Assembly (NCBI GenBank): GCA_020284085.1
Contig: JACEVL010000090.1
Coordinates: 1 to 64,000, forward strand
Length of the DNA stretch: 64,000 nt
From: Aporrectodea caliginosa
Taxonomy: Eukaryota; Annelida; Clitellata; Crassiclitellata; Lumbricidae
Reading direction: 5' to 3'
The position numbers and the translations under genes are program-made. This document shows, piece after piece, positions 34,371-44,615 of this stretch. The notes under the pieces were generated by a model. The model was not told the DNA's origin and did not search any database. It was given only the letters and a program-made list of their open reading frames with translations. How positions within the stretch are numbered: the first letter of the stretch is position 1; each line of letters begins with the position of its first letter.

Positions 34371-34378
34371 TTTATATA
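34368..34378 (-). promoter_or_regulatory. TATATAAAATG start-site motif, polymerase gene
   Basis: TATATAAAATG ends in the polymerase ATG. The same 11 bases occur at the HNH start and nine of them at the protease start. Confidence 0.45.
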
Positions 34379-34485
34379 CAGAAGATTTTTCTTTAAGTCA
34401 AAATGAGATAACAGTTTTCGACCGTGTGACGGCTCATCATCAAAACTGACGACTGATCGAAACTGTTGGGAACTTTCGCGACCTT

Positions 34486-34538
34486 TGACTCATCGATCGA
34501 TACCTTGGGGATTTCCGATAGTTTCGATCGATGAGTCA
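34486..34538. repeat. 15-bp inverted repeat upstream of the polymerase gene
   Basis: TGACTCATCGATCGA (34486-34500) and its exact reverse complement (34524-34538) are separated by 23 bases, about 115 bases upstream of the polymerase start. A TATATATAA stretch follows at about 34556-34565. It could be an operator-like site or part of an element end. Confidence 0.7.
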
Positions 34539-34610
34539 TAGCGAGAACTTGGGTATTATATATAAATGTGGTTTCTTATAGGTTCAATTTGTAATAATAA
34601 CCAATAGTTT

Positions 34611-34741
34611 GGGTGGTTGGCCCAGAGGATTTTGCATTTGATCTTGAAAATTTTTATACAGAATTTATTCTGTACACAAAAGGAACAAAATTAGCAACTA
34701 TGCTCATTAACTTTCAGAAAATTTTTCTTTTGAATCACCCT
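34611..34741. mobile_element. Possible very short element with GGGTGGTT ends
   Basis: GGGTGGTT at 34611 and AATCACCC at 34733-34740 are imperfect inverted ends (7 of 8), similar to the ends at 3043 and 12710. The interior is AT-rich and non-coding. Tentative. Confidence 0.3.
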
Positions 34742-34802
34742 AATGTATGTATGTTTGTATATGTATGTATGTATGTGCATGTATGTAATTATGTATGTGT
34801 AA
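34741..34802. repeat. (ATGT)n microsatellite
   Basis: Imperfect TATG repeats directly following the preceding short element. Confidence 0.85.
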
Positions 34803-34914
34803 TTATAAATACGATTACTTCAGTTTTAAGTTACTTCCTGTACTATACACAAGTTTTCTTATCCCATAGAGAAGCTAGTGGATTCTTGTTACAGTGCTTA
34901 CAAAAAAACCTTAC

Positions 34915-36059
34915 CTTCAATTTCGCCAAACAGGTTTTCACAAGTTTCATTTAGAAACTCTTCTAGTTCTGAATTTCTGAAGCAGAAATTAAAGGACTTA
35001 ATTTCTCTTTCAAGCATAAGCTGGCATTGTTCTTGCAACTCCACCGCTCTAACAGATAAGTCCGAAAATGCTCCACAGATGTCGTTAGCTGACCCGTTAG
35101 CCATTATCTTTTGACAGTAAGAATTGTACGTTTCTAAAATCGATAGATTTGCATCAATATCATCTGTTTCCATTTGAATTTCTTTCAATTTACTTTGTCT
35201 TATCGTATAAAGACATTGTAGCAGATAAGTTGCATGCTTATCTGTAAGCTGTTTCAGTTCATCTTTTCTCTTCTCCACATCACATTCTAAGTTTTCCACC
35301 TTTTTCATAATATCTTCACTAACCTTTCAGGAGCTTTGTTCTTCTAGTCTGAACTTTAGATCTGCACTCATTTATTGCTTCAACATTGCATTCTATCTGT
35401 CTCTGAAAGCCATCCACGAATTTATTAACATGAGAACCTTCGTGATTCTTATGGTCGTCAATGAAGCAGATGGCGCATACAACTGTTTTGCAATCAGCAC
35501 AATATACATTCATAACCATTTGTTGATGTAATTCAAAAGCACTTGGTACTAGATCGGTCGTCACTTTTTGGCCACCCTTGTGTTCATTTATTGGTATCAA
35601 TTTATGATTCTTTGTCAATTTAAATTTTCTATGTTCACTGCAGCATTCTTTGCACAACTTGTGTTTGCAGTCAACACAGTATTTATCAGCTGCTGGAATT
35701 TCTTTGCCCATTTCTTCGCTCTCATCCTGCAGACATGCACCACAGAACTCTCTTAATGCTTGAGACAAGTCTGAAACATTTGCCATTTGTATCAGCCTCT
35801 GAATGAAGAAATTTTTCGGTAGACCACGAAATCCTTCTGGTGGAATCTTGAACATTCGTCTACATATCGGACAAGGCATCTCATCTCCAGGTCTTTTGTT
35901 GGTTTTGAGTCCAGTCTCTTGGATACATTTCATGCAGAATGTATGAATACAAGGCAAGGCTTTCGGATCGGTGAAGACTTCGGTGCATATACAACACGTA
36001 GTCATATCGTCGAGCTCTTGCTTTTTAACATAACCGCTGTTTAGATCTTTCGCAGCCAT
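34915..36059 (-). CDS. TRIM protein exon: RING, two B-boxes, coiled coil
   Basis: Starts at the ATG at 36059 and ends at a donor GAAG|GTAAGG at 34915/34914, phase 1. The RING (about residues 20-70) has CCICTEVFTDPKALPCIHTF and CPICRRMF. B-box 1 is around YCVDCKHKLCKECCSEH, and B-box 2 is YCADCKTVVCAICFIDDHKNH. A long coiled coil follows (VEKRKDELKQLTDKHATYLL). It acts as a RING-type E3 ubiquitin ligase module, expected to be followed by a propeller or other C-terminal domain. One extra base at about 35319-35324 (AAAGGTTAG) shifts the frame at the start of the coiled coil; the following frame continues the protein without loss, and no intron signals explain it. It is either a damaged copy or a consensus error. 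No downstream minus-strand propeller exon was found in the window. Confidence 0.85.
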
Positions 36060-36387
36060 TTTCTAACTTAGACGGATCTCAAAATCGAAAGCACTTTCGA
36101 TTTCACTATTGGTATATGCTAAACTTCGATCGTATGAAAACAACGACTGCCACAAATAATGGTCTACCTAAATCTAGCTGTAAATTACAAACAATAATAT
36201 GTCAGGACTTAATCGGTTGAACTAGTTAGGTTAAGAAATAAAGCTATTGACAATAATACTTTAGACAACGATGATAGACTGACTGCTCCTCTGCGATGTG
36301 CTACTAACCCCAGTCTAATAATAACTGCGGTTGAAATGATTTAGCTCAAGACACAACAACAGTCAGATGTAGACCTAACACCTGTTA
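36060..36387. other. Upstream of TRIM gene, no feature recognised
   Basis: Unique-looking sequence that presumably includes the TRIM promoter and 5' UTR. No clear TATA box was identified on the minus strand. Confidence 0.35.
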
Positions 36388-38594
36388 TCAATCAATCAAT
36401 CAATCAAATCTCTTTTATTGAAGCCAAATGAAAAAAACACATAACATTTCAACATAAAGTATCAGGATTGGCCGCAAGAGGAGTCCCAAAAGGGATCAAG
36501 ATCCCGCAAACTAGGGACACCTAAAACAACATTTCAGAAATATGAATGAGCTAAATCCTTGATAAACAGTGCAATATCAAGTTTCGTACAGCAAAGCAAA
36601 CAGTATAGTACATATTACACAGTAAATGATTAACTCGATTCAAAACACTATGAAAATATAAAGAAAAACCGAAAAACCTTAACTAACAGTGAAAAAGAAT
36701 ATCCGGCAGGGTAGGTTATAGCTAATTTCCATTAATCAGGTAGGCATGCAGCATTTTTTTAAGTGCCGTAGGTGGAGGGCACAACGTATGTGAGAGGGAA
36801 GCATGTTCCAGGTTGTGGAGCCAACAGATTTTATGGAGAATAAGCGAGTATTGGTGTGTGCGTATATGGGGCGATAAGAGTTAAAGTTTCTGGTGTAGTG
36901 AGTATGAACATCGGATCCTAGATGAAAAAATCCCTTAAAACATGCTGGAAGTAAACCATGTTCATAGCGGTACATAAATAGGTCAATCTGTAATGTTCGA
37001 ATCTGCTCTAGTTTAAGTAGCTTCAAGTCAGTAAATAGTGGTCCAGAATGAACGCACCTTGGAACTCCCGCAATGATACGAACTGCACGTTTTTGCAATA
37101 GAATTAATCTCCGTAGTCTAGAATCATAAGTAGATGCCCATACCATATTACAATAAGTAAGATAGGGGTACACCAACGAATAATATAATTTTAGGCGAAT
37201 GCAGGAGGGCAATAAGTATGCAGTTCGAGTTAGAATACCAATGTTTTTAGCAATTTTGTTAGAAATAGTTTTTATATGTTCCTTCCAGGTCAAATGTTGG
37301 TCCACGTGAACACCTACAAATTTAGTAGAGGTGACTTTGGTAATAGGAATGCCATTGATGGATAATCTTAACGAGTCATCCGAGGGACCCATTTTCCTAT
37401 GGGATTTGAATAGTATGAAGTTTGTTTTATCTAGGTTAAGGGTTAGTCTATTAGCAGAAAACCAGTCCGCCACTAGAGTAAGCTCTGTATTTATGACCTG
37501 AGTAAGGGTTTGCAAAGAACTGTGAGAGTAAAAAACGTTGGTGTCGTCTGCAAATAAAATAAAAAACATGATTGGTGATACATTGGGGAGGTCGTTTATA
37601 TAAATGAGGAACAGTAAAGGGCCGAGGTTAGATCCCTGTGGCACTCCATAGTCAATTGCTCTTAAGTCCGAAAATGCACCATTGCAACAGACGCACTGTT
37701 GACGATTTTCAAAATAACTAGTAAACCATTTTAGCTGCTCGCCTCGTATTCCATAATTTTCTAGTTTTTTAAGGAGAATTTTATGATTTACAGTATCGAA
37801 GGCTTTGGCTAAATCGAAAAAGATTCCTATTGAGTATTCATTATTTTCTATAGCATTTGAAATTTTGTCCTGCATACTTAGGAGGGACATAAAAGGGGAA
37901 TGCCCAGGTTGAAAGCCATGTTGCGTTTGGAATATTATACCTGATTTTTCAACAAAATTATAAAGGCGATTATACATTAACTTTTCGTAAAATTTAGAGA
38001 AATAAGGGAGAATAGAAATAGGCCTATAATTTGTTACATTATCTTTTTCACCTTTTTTATAAATTGGAACAACTTTTGCTATTTTTATGGCCTGGGGTAC
38101 TATACCAGTGGTAAAAGAGCAGTTAATCATTTCAGCCAACAGAGGAGCTACCTTATCTACAAATGCAGATGCAATGCATGGATCTATATCGTCAATTCCC
38201 CTACTATGGGTTGGATGAAATGAGTGGCTCAGATTCAATATTTCTTCAGAAGAAGTTAAGCTAAGTGCAAACGAATTGGGGCGAGGGGCTGTAAATACTT
38301 TGTGTAGCTAGATTGGGAATTAGGTATGTTTCCAGCAAGAGAATGAGCAATATTGGTGAAATAATTGTTAAATTTATTAGCCATGACCTCTGGAATGTCG
38401 GTCTTAATTCCATTGACTTTAAGTGACTCAATCTTGCTTTCCTGATCCCCCATTTTGACTATGGAGCGAATAAGGCTCCATGTCTTTTTAAGATTATTAG
38501 CATGTTTACAGAATTCGGTTGCATAATAATTTCTCTCCGCATTAATCCGAATCATCTTAAACTTATTTCTGTACTTTTGAAGGGCTATTTGTTC
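36388..38594 (-). mobile_element. Jockey/CR1-group LINE, reverse transcriptase half
   Basis: The minus strand encodes a nearly complete RT: VVPIYKKGEKDNVTNYRPIS, QHGFQPGHSPFMSLL, FFDLAKAFDTVNHKIL, GVPQGSNLGPLLFLIYINDL, catalytic FADDTNVF, FVGVHVDQHLTWKEHI and the end block STTWNMLPSHIR, with a stop at 36736. A frame break lies between 38238 and 38256. The 3' UTR runs to an ATCA tail (TTGA on the minus strand) at 36388-36408. Fragments at 22690 and 23095 are the same or related families. The endonuclease half is attached in reverse orientation (next entry). Confidence 0.88.
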
Positions 38595-39320
38595 GAGTAC
38601 AGCTAAAAAGAGGCACTTGCTTGGTGGGAGTTATTTATAGACCTCCTAGCCAAGACTTGGAGGAATTTAATGCAGAGATTGAGCAGCTGTTAGCTAAAAT
38701 TTTAAATGGGGGAAAAGATGCGATGATATTAGGGGACTTTAATGTAGATCTATTAAAAGTTGACGAGCATAATGGAACAAACGATTTCTATAACTGTATG
38801 TCGGCTCACCACCTACTACCTGTCATAACTAGGCCTACCAGAATCACCATGCAATCATCTACATTAATCGATAATATATTTACAAATGCATGGTCAAAAA
38901 TAGTGGACTCAACGATTATTGCTTCTGAAATCTCAGATCATTTACCCATATTAGCACGCTTTGATCTTGAAACACCCAAGTATGAGAGTTCAACCTATAA
39001 CAACTATAGAATTATTAATGATGAAAGGAAGGAGGCCTTTGGTAATTCCCTCTCTGGTCTTGACTGGTCCCTAGTTCTGGATGCCTGCGCAAATGGGGAT
39101 GCGAATAAGGCTTACGACTTGTTCATGTTTAAATACAAAAGTGTCTATGATGAGGCTTTTCCACCATCACCTTTAAAGAAGAATAAAAAATTTATATATA
39201 AGCATCCCTGGATGACCCGTGGACTACTTAAATCAAGTAAGAAAAAATCTCAACTATATCTAAAATACTTAAAAAACCCGAACCCTGCAAACAAAACTAG
39301 ATTTATTACGTACAGAAATA
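38595..39320 (+). mobile_element. Inverted endonuclease half of the same LINE (5' inversion)
   Basis: The plus strand encodes an APE-type endonuclease C-terminal half: CLVGVIYRPPSQD, MILGDFNVDLL, TLIDNIFTN and the ISDHLPI block with the catalytic Asp-His. A linker then runs to RFITYRN. The minus-strand RT half begins with the overlapping KYRNKFKM. Both breakpoints carry the same 11 bases, GTACAGAAATA (39310-39320, and reversed at about 38567-38577), showing the halves were contiguous. The pattern is that of twin priming during target-primed reverse transcription. The endonuclease N-terminus is missing. Confidence 0.85.
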
Positions 39321-40522
39321 TTGCACAGATTATGCCACAGACTCAACAATGTCATGAAATTATTTCTTGTTATCGGACCAAATGTAATAATTTGGTTTTA
39401 ACTTATGTAAAATTTATGATTGAACAACATTGAAGAAATGATGTTAGTATAAGCTTTAATGAATTCTAATTACTATGTGCTAATATTCAAGTCTCTCGGC
39501 AGTAATTTCTACCGCCTCATGCAAAGGTTATCACTAACTTAACCTTCATATTGTTATCGTAGCTTTGAAGGTTTTTGTGATTCAAATCGCAGTCGTGGAA
39601 ACCTGCAGGTTCTTTCTTTTTGTATATTAGGCTATAGCTATAGCGGTTGGTATAAATTCACTAGGTATCAGCATAAATTTGGTGCCTAACTAACTAGACT
39701 GGGACTGTGATATTTTAACTTTCATAAAGGTTCCTGATTTATTTTGTGCAGTAAAGCTTAAAAGCTGCGTTAGACAGTTTTTACGATATATAGCCTACAC
39801 TTCTGGACAAGAACTTAATCCAAAGAGCACCTGCAGCTAACTTACAGTCTGCTATGTTAAGCTGCAAATCGTAGTAAATGAGTGGTAGGCTAGGCCTAAA
39901 GGGTTTGAGCTTGGAGCAATGTTTGCCGCATTGATTGTTTTAAACACTTTTATTACTTTAGGGCGCTGTCGTCTTTATCGTGTTTTCTGTGAATTGTGAA
40001 GTAATTAGCCATCGTCACCAATGCCTTATAGTTGTTACAAACTGTTTAATTTTCACAGTATTTGTGAAATGTTTAAATATATTTTGCCATAATACGATTT
40101 GTCTGCCAGACGTCGTTTGCTTCTATAGATTGGGTTTGCAACGCAGAACACAATAATATTAAGATATAGGCCTAAATAAAAAATCTTAAGTTTAAGAATC
40201 TCTCATTTTACATCATTCTCTTGATAAAATCACGTTTCTATTATCTGAATCTAACTTTTATCAATCTATGATTTTTTCGAGGAATTTCTGTTCATTGTAA
40301 AGCATTTGAATTACCAAAATTATGCACAGATATGCAGGCAGTCGTTAAGAGTAAGATTGCAATCTAATAAAAAAATAATGAGTTCGCACGCAGATGGAGA
40401 CTAGGCCTATTCATAAGCCGTTCATCTGCTTCAGTGAGTCCTAGTATTGTTGAGTTTGATGTTAGCAGTGTTTCCTTCATTCTTTCAATCCTGTAAAGGC
40501 GTTGTTACCACGAATATGCAGT
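39321..40522. other. No recognisable gene
   Basis: AT-rich sequence with several TAGGCCTA words. No credible exon or RNA gene was seen. Confidence 0.4.
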
Positions 40523-41411
40523 AGTGTGGCCCAAACTTACACGGGGAAATTTTTTTGTTGAAACATGCTGCTCCACAAGGCTGCCCTGGTTCCACTTGAC
40601 AAGAAGACTATGTGGTGAAAAAATTGAAGAGATCTGAGCATGTTTAGAGGTCGCGCCATTTTGACACTTTTTGTAGAAATCGCAAAAACCGCATGCTTGG
40701 GTTTTGGAACTTGGGTCCATTGTCGATTTACTCTTTTTATCACAACAAATTAATGAGGAGTCCAATTTAGATGAACTTTTTACTGTTTATTTATCTCGAT
40801 GAGAGCTATATTTTGATTAAAATATAAATACTAACATCAGGGTCGTTCAAGGTCATTTCAAGGGCATAAGAAACAAAATCTAACAAAAATCGGAGAAAAA
40901 TGATCAGATCTCAGCCAATAATTGTTGAAATTGGTTAATTCTGTCACGTAACTAAGGATGAGTCACAGAAACAATACCTGCTGCAACTTGTCTCCAGTCA
41001 TCACACAATCAATGATTTCTTTTCCGACAAGAGCAAAATGAAATAATCGCGGTTTTCGCGTTTTCCGGCACTTCAATGACGGTTATTTATGCAGACTGGA
41101 AAACTACTTTCATAGTAAAAAATTATATTGCATTACAAATTATTTGCATTTAATGCACTCTGACTAAGCAGTAACACTGCGGTATATATTTTTATTAGGC
41201 TGTTCAACGTTCAAAATAATAACTGCCTTGAAATTCAAAATGATACATGTCTTTTGACGTTTCATACTATATAGTGTAAAAGTGTGCAAAAGGCGCGACC
41301 TCTAAATATAGTTCAATATGTCCAAATTTTTGCATACAGGGTTATATTTTCATGTGTAACAAGGGCAGCCTTGTGGAGCTAAACATTTCCAACTTTTGTT
41401 ATTTTGGGCCA
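40523..41411. mobile_element. Putative ~0.9-kb element with GTGGCCCAAA inverted ends
   Basis: The left arm (about 40524-40660) and right arm (about 41290-41410) share, in reverse complement, GTGGCCCAAA, CTCCACAAGGCTGCCC and TTTAGAGGTCGCGCC. Possible TA duplications lie at the ends. The interior (40690-40930) is related to the middle of the satellite-flanking modules at 12970-13190 and 45810-46030. Non-coding. Confidence 0.55.
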
Positions 41412-42535
41412 CCGTAATATGCAGCCGTCCTGCGCAATTCTATGCCTTTTCATCATAAGTGTATTGCTTTCTCCAGGTTGGTAACTTAATTTCAAATGAT
41501 CTGCTTGTTAATCTATCTAGCCACTACTGTTATACCGTTGATTTTAAAAGTCGTTTATCAACAGCAAAGTACGGTTAGCTAATCGTCCATTTTAACTGAA
41601 AACTTAGGTTAGGCTATGGTTGCAAGTTAAAAGTAAATTATTAAATTTACATATCTTGTCTGAATTCTAACCCATGGAAAGTTGATGAAAGGTTTGTTAT
41701 AACAAAGAACTAAATAATTTTACGTGCGGTTTATAATTTGACAAAAACTGCTTGTTTAAGATATGCCGAGTTTTCTTGTTGCAGGGTTTCAGTTCAACAG
41801 AACATCAAGACACAGTATGCAGCGTCTTAGAATTGTAACAATAATTCAGGGCAATATAGGCCTAGTAGTCAGCCACGTAGTCGGGCAAAGCAGGAACCGG
41901 CCTTGTTTGGCAAATGTGTTCCCATGCTTGTGAATTGTATTGGCATTTACTATGATTCCATAGCTTGAAATGTGTTCATTTGAGTGTGTACGAGCGTTTG
42001 TGGTTTTGCGTATCTGCAATTCTAATCAGCTTGTTATTTGCTCAATGGTTTAGTGGTCTGATCCGATTGAATCACTTGAAATTGGAATTGTCGTTGTCAC
42101 TTCATTCAAATCGCAAGATTAACGTCGTCTGGCCTTTTAGGCGACTTATTTTCATTACATCCGACATATTTCTTCAAAGAATCAACTGTTGCGCATCTTC
42201 TGAGGCAAATGTAGAACAGAGGAGCCAAGGAATGTAGAACAGATACCTCCAGCAGATAATTAATTATGATCGTACAAATTCTTGTGAGCCCTGCAAGCGT
42301 AGTGAATGCTCCTAATATAGACGTCTAGGGGTCGTAAGGCTTAGTTATCAGTCATTCTTCGTCTGGTTGCAATTGTTGTAAACCAAACAGAGGCGCAAGA
42401 GTAAGTGTCATAAGACTCGTAATCAAACGATGAATTGCGCAGATAAGCTTTTTTCAGACTAATGTAGCCTACTATTAAATTAGCGCATATGCAAGGTATT
42501 TAGCTCTATCAACTTGCGCTTAGTAAATTTTCATA
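41412..42535. other. No firm feature; possible upstream part of the Ly6-like gene
   Basis: A hydrophobic frame at 41965-42060 looks signal-peptide-like but has no in-frame ATG, so I do not call it. No other exon is visible. The signal-peptide exon of the Ly6-like gene should be in or before this interval. Confidence 0.35.
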
Positions 42536-42537
42536 TG

Positions 42538-42620
42538 ACGATGATGATAATAGTAATAATAATGATAATAATGATGATAATAATGATAATAATAATAAGA
42601 CAAATAATAATGATAATGTT
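42538..42620. repeat. GAT/AAT microsatellite
   Basis: Mixed GATGAT, AATAAT and GATAAT repeats, directly before another TAA-tailed retroelement end. Confidence 0.85.
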
Positions 42621-42765
42621 TTAACACTGTGGCCTTTAGGGGTACTTTTTGCCATATTTGACCTTGACGAATAGGGTCATTTCCAGGCAATTTTATGCCT
42701 CTAAAATAATGTTGAAGTCCCTGATGAATACTTTTTACCTCGGGGCAAAAATAATAATAATAAAT
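42621..42765 (+). mobile_element. TAA-tailed retroelement 3' end
   Basis: Ends with GAAGTCCCTGATGAATAC, then TACCTCGGGGCA and AATAATAATAAT, nearly the same ending as the unit at 777-832. It again lies next to a TAA-type microsatellite (42538-42620). Severely truncated. Confidence 0.6.
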
Positions 42766-42935
42766 TTTGAACTTGCGTGGAGGTGGAAATGATCGCTTTG
42801 AAAAGGCTTTAGTAAAATCTGAAACGTTCTCCGGCAGTTACATAATATTTATGCATATTATCTTAAATAGAGAAATTTAACGAAGTAGGCCTATTCTATG
42901 GTGTAGTAAAATATGATTCATAAATGTGGTTGCAG

Positions 42936-43061
42936 GCGAATCCCTTAATTGCTTCAAATGTGGTGCAATGGAAGGAAATCCTATAAAGTGTAAGTTTGAG
43001 AAATTCTTCTGCCCTGGACGTGATTCGCAATGTGCTACAGTGGTAACAACTACGACAAGAG
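42936..43061 (+). CDS. Ly6/uPAR (three-finger) protein, first cysteine exon
   Basis: A 126-bp exon bounded by GTTGCAG| and AGAG|GTATAG, phase 1 at both ends. It encodes SLNCFKCGAMEGNPIKC, then FFCPGRDSQC, with five cysteines in the CxxC opening pattern of three-finger proteins. The reading frame runs straight into the exon at 43378. Members of this family are secreted or GPI-anchored extracellular binding proteins. The exon carrying the signal peptide is not identified. The exon is too short to stand out as an open frame. Confidence 0.7.
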
Positions 43062-43377
43062 GTATAGACGACACCTAAAACTTTCTAAATGAATTCTTGT
43101 TAGTTAACGCATGTTTCAATAAATATGTCTACAGTAGAATTCAATTCAATTTTATTCAATTCCATGCTGTTCTATTCTATTCTATGCTGTTTTATATACT
43201 AGTTCATACAATTCTATTTTATATAATTGAACCTAATCAAAATACTAATACTGGATTGGTCCTACTTCAAATTAGATTAGGTTTCTATCATTATCGTAGG
43301 CCTATATTAACATACGATAATAATATTCATTTTAAGTGATTGTAGGCTACTTCGTAATATGTAATCTTTCTTCGTAG

Positions 43378-43565
43378 ACAATGATATACCATATCCTCGT
43401 GAAGTTTGGACGTTTTGCGCCACAAAAGAATACATCACCAAAAAGAAAGCCGGTTGCAAGGAGACCATGACTGGTGACGACGTACTTAACCTGAAAGTAA
43501 AGAACTGTACCACGTACTGTCGTACAGACGGATGCAATTATCCATTCAGCTTTATTCAACTATAA
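43378..43565 (+). CDS. Ly6/uPAR (three-finger) protein, last exon
   Basis: The acceptor TTTCTTCGTAG| is followed by 62 codons to a TAA at 43563-43565. Residues include WTFCATKEYITKKKAGC, VKNCTTYC and TDGCN, the terminal CN signature of three-finger domains. The total is ten cysteines over both exons, enough for the five disulfides of an Ly6 fold. The short tail (YPFSFIQL) after the CN lacks a long hydrophobic GPI signal, so a secreted product is more likely. An AATAAA lies 90 bases downstream. Confidence 0.75.
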
Positions 43566-43655
43566 TCCTGCACTGGCTTCCATGGATAATCTTACACAGC
43601 ATGTAACGCAGGGGAGAAGACATTCAATATGCTTTACAGCGCCATTTTCTCGAGA

Positions 43656-43661
43656 AATAAA
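43656..43661 (+). terminator. Polyadenylation signal of the Ly6-like gene
   Basis: AATAAA about 90 bases after the stop codon, in an AT-rich context. Confidence 0.5.
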
Positions 43662-43869
43662 TTTAAAAAGTTTAAAAGCATTCGTTAATAATATTTATTA
43701 TTATTCTCTTTAAATAGTCCGCTTGGCTTATACTTAAGCAAACGTCTCTGACTTTTCTTAAGCTTACTTTGTAAGAATGGATCCTCTGGTTGTCGAATAC
43801 TGTCTGATTGTCAGTGCAAAGCTCTTCTGTCTCCTTCTCTCCCTAGTCCCCTAGCAACCGGACCTTGAT

Positions 43870-44275
43870 TTTCACTTTCACTTTGTAAGCAATTCTCTCG
43901 AGGTACGGCAGGGATCTGCGTGAGGGATCCTTCTCCTCTCTTATTCGTCTGGAACCCCGGATGGTGAGTTGGAATCCTCTCTTCCTCCTTCTCCTGTCGG
44001 CGTTAATAGACCTCTCCTGTCAGGCAGTGGGTTTTTTGCTGCCCGCCACCGTCAATGCGCAATGGCTAACTCGATGAGAAGAACGACACGAAGACGTTTC
44101 AACAGTTTAAATTCTTATTAACGACCAATTCAACTTAAACGAACAGTTGACAACTTAGTGCACAATGAACAACGACTGTCAACTCGGCGACGACTAATTG
44201 CATAAACCTACTGCTCCCTGCCTGAACTAAAACTTAACTCAACTAACGCTGATCACGCTTCCTTTTATAGGCGCC
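43870..44275 (-). promoter_or_regulatory. TATA-containing promoter, possibly a solo LTR
   Basis: On the minus strand CTATAAAAGG (44261-44270) is a consensus TATA box. Downstream come TTAATAAGAAT and then GACGGTGGCGGGCAGC, which could be a polyadenylation region and a primer-binding-type sequence of an LTR. No gag or pol frame follows in the expected direction, and I could not find a second LTR. Solo LTR is inferred. Confidence 0.3.
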
Positions 44276-44324
44276 AGGAAGCGGGAAGCTTAGCCTAAAT
44301 CCCCGGGGACATCACTAACTAAAC

Positions 44325-44615
44325 CATACAAGGACATCACTTGATACATAGCAAGGGGACATACAGCCAACGGGACATCATTGGTATATAGCAAAGGTGG
44401 ACATCACTTGACGTATGGCAAGGGGGGGCATCAGCCGGGGGGCATTACTAAAGATATAGAAGAGGGGCATCACTAGAGAGATAACGCAGAGGGACATTAC
44501 TTGAGATATAGCACAGTGGGACATCACTTGACATATAAAACAGAGGGGCATCACTAGAGATGTAATACACAGAGATATAACACAGAGGGACATTTCTTGA
44601 GATATAGCAAGGGGA
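44325..44615. repeat. Degenerate minisatellite, ~40-bp unit
   Basis: About eight irregular copies of a unit like GGGACATCACTTGAGATATA followed by GCACAGAG. Small peptides read across it are repeats only. Confidence 0.8.

Noticed and set aside
41965..42060. Signal-peptide-like hydrophobic frame as first exon of the Ly6-like gene
   Set aside because: There is no in-frame ATG (the frame opens with TTG just after a stop) and the proposed donor is weak.
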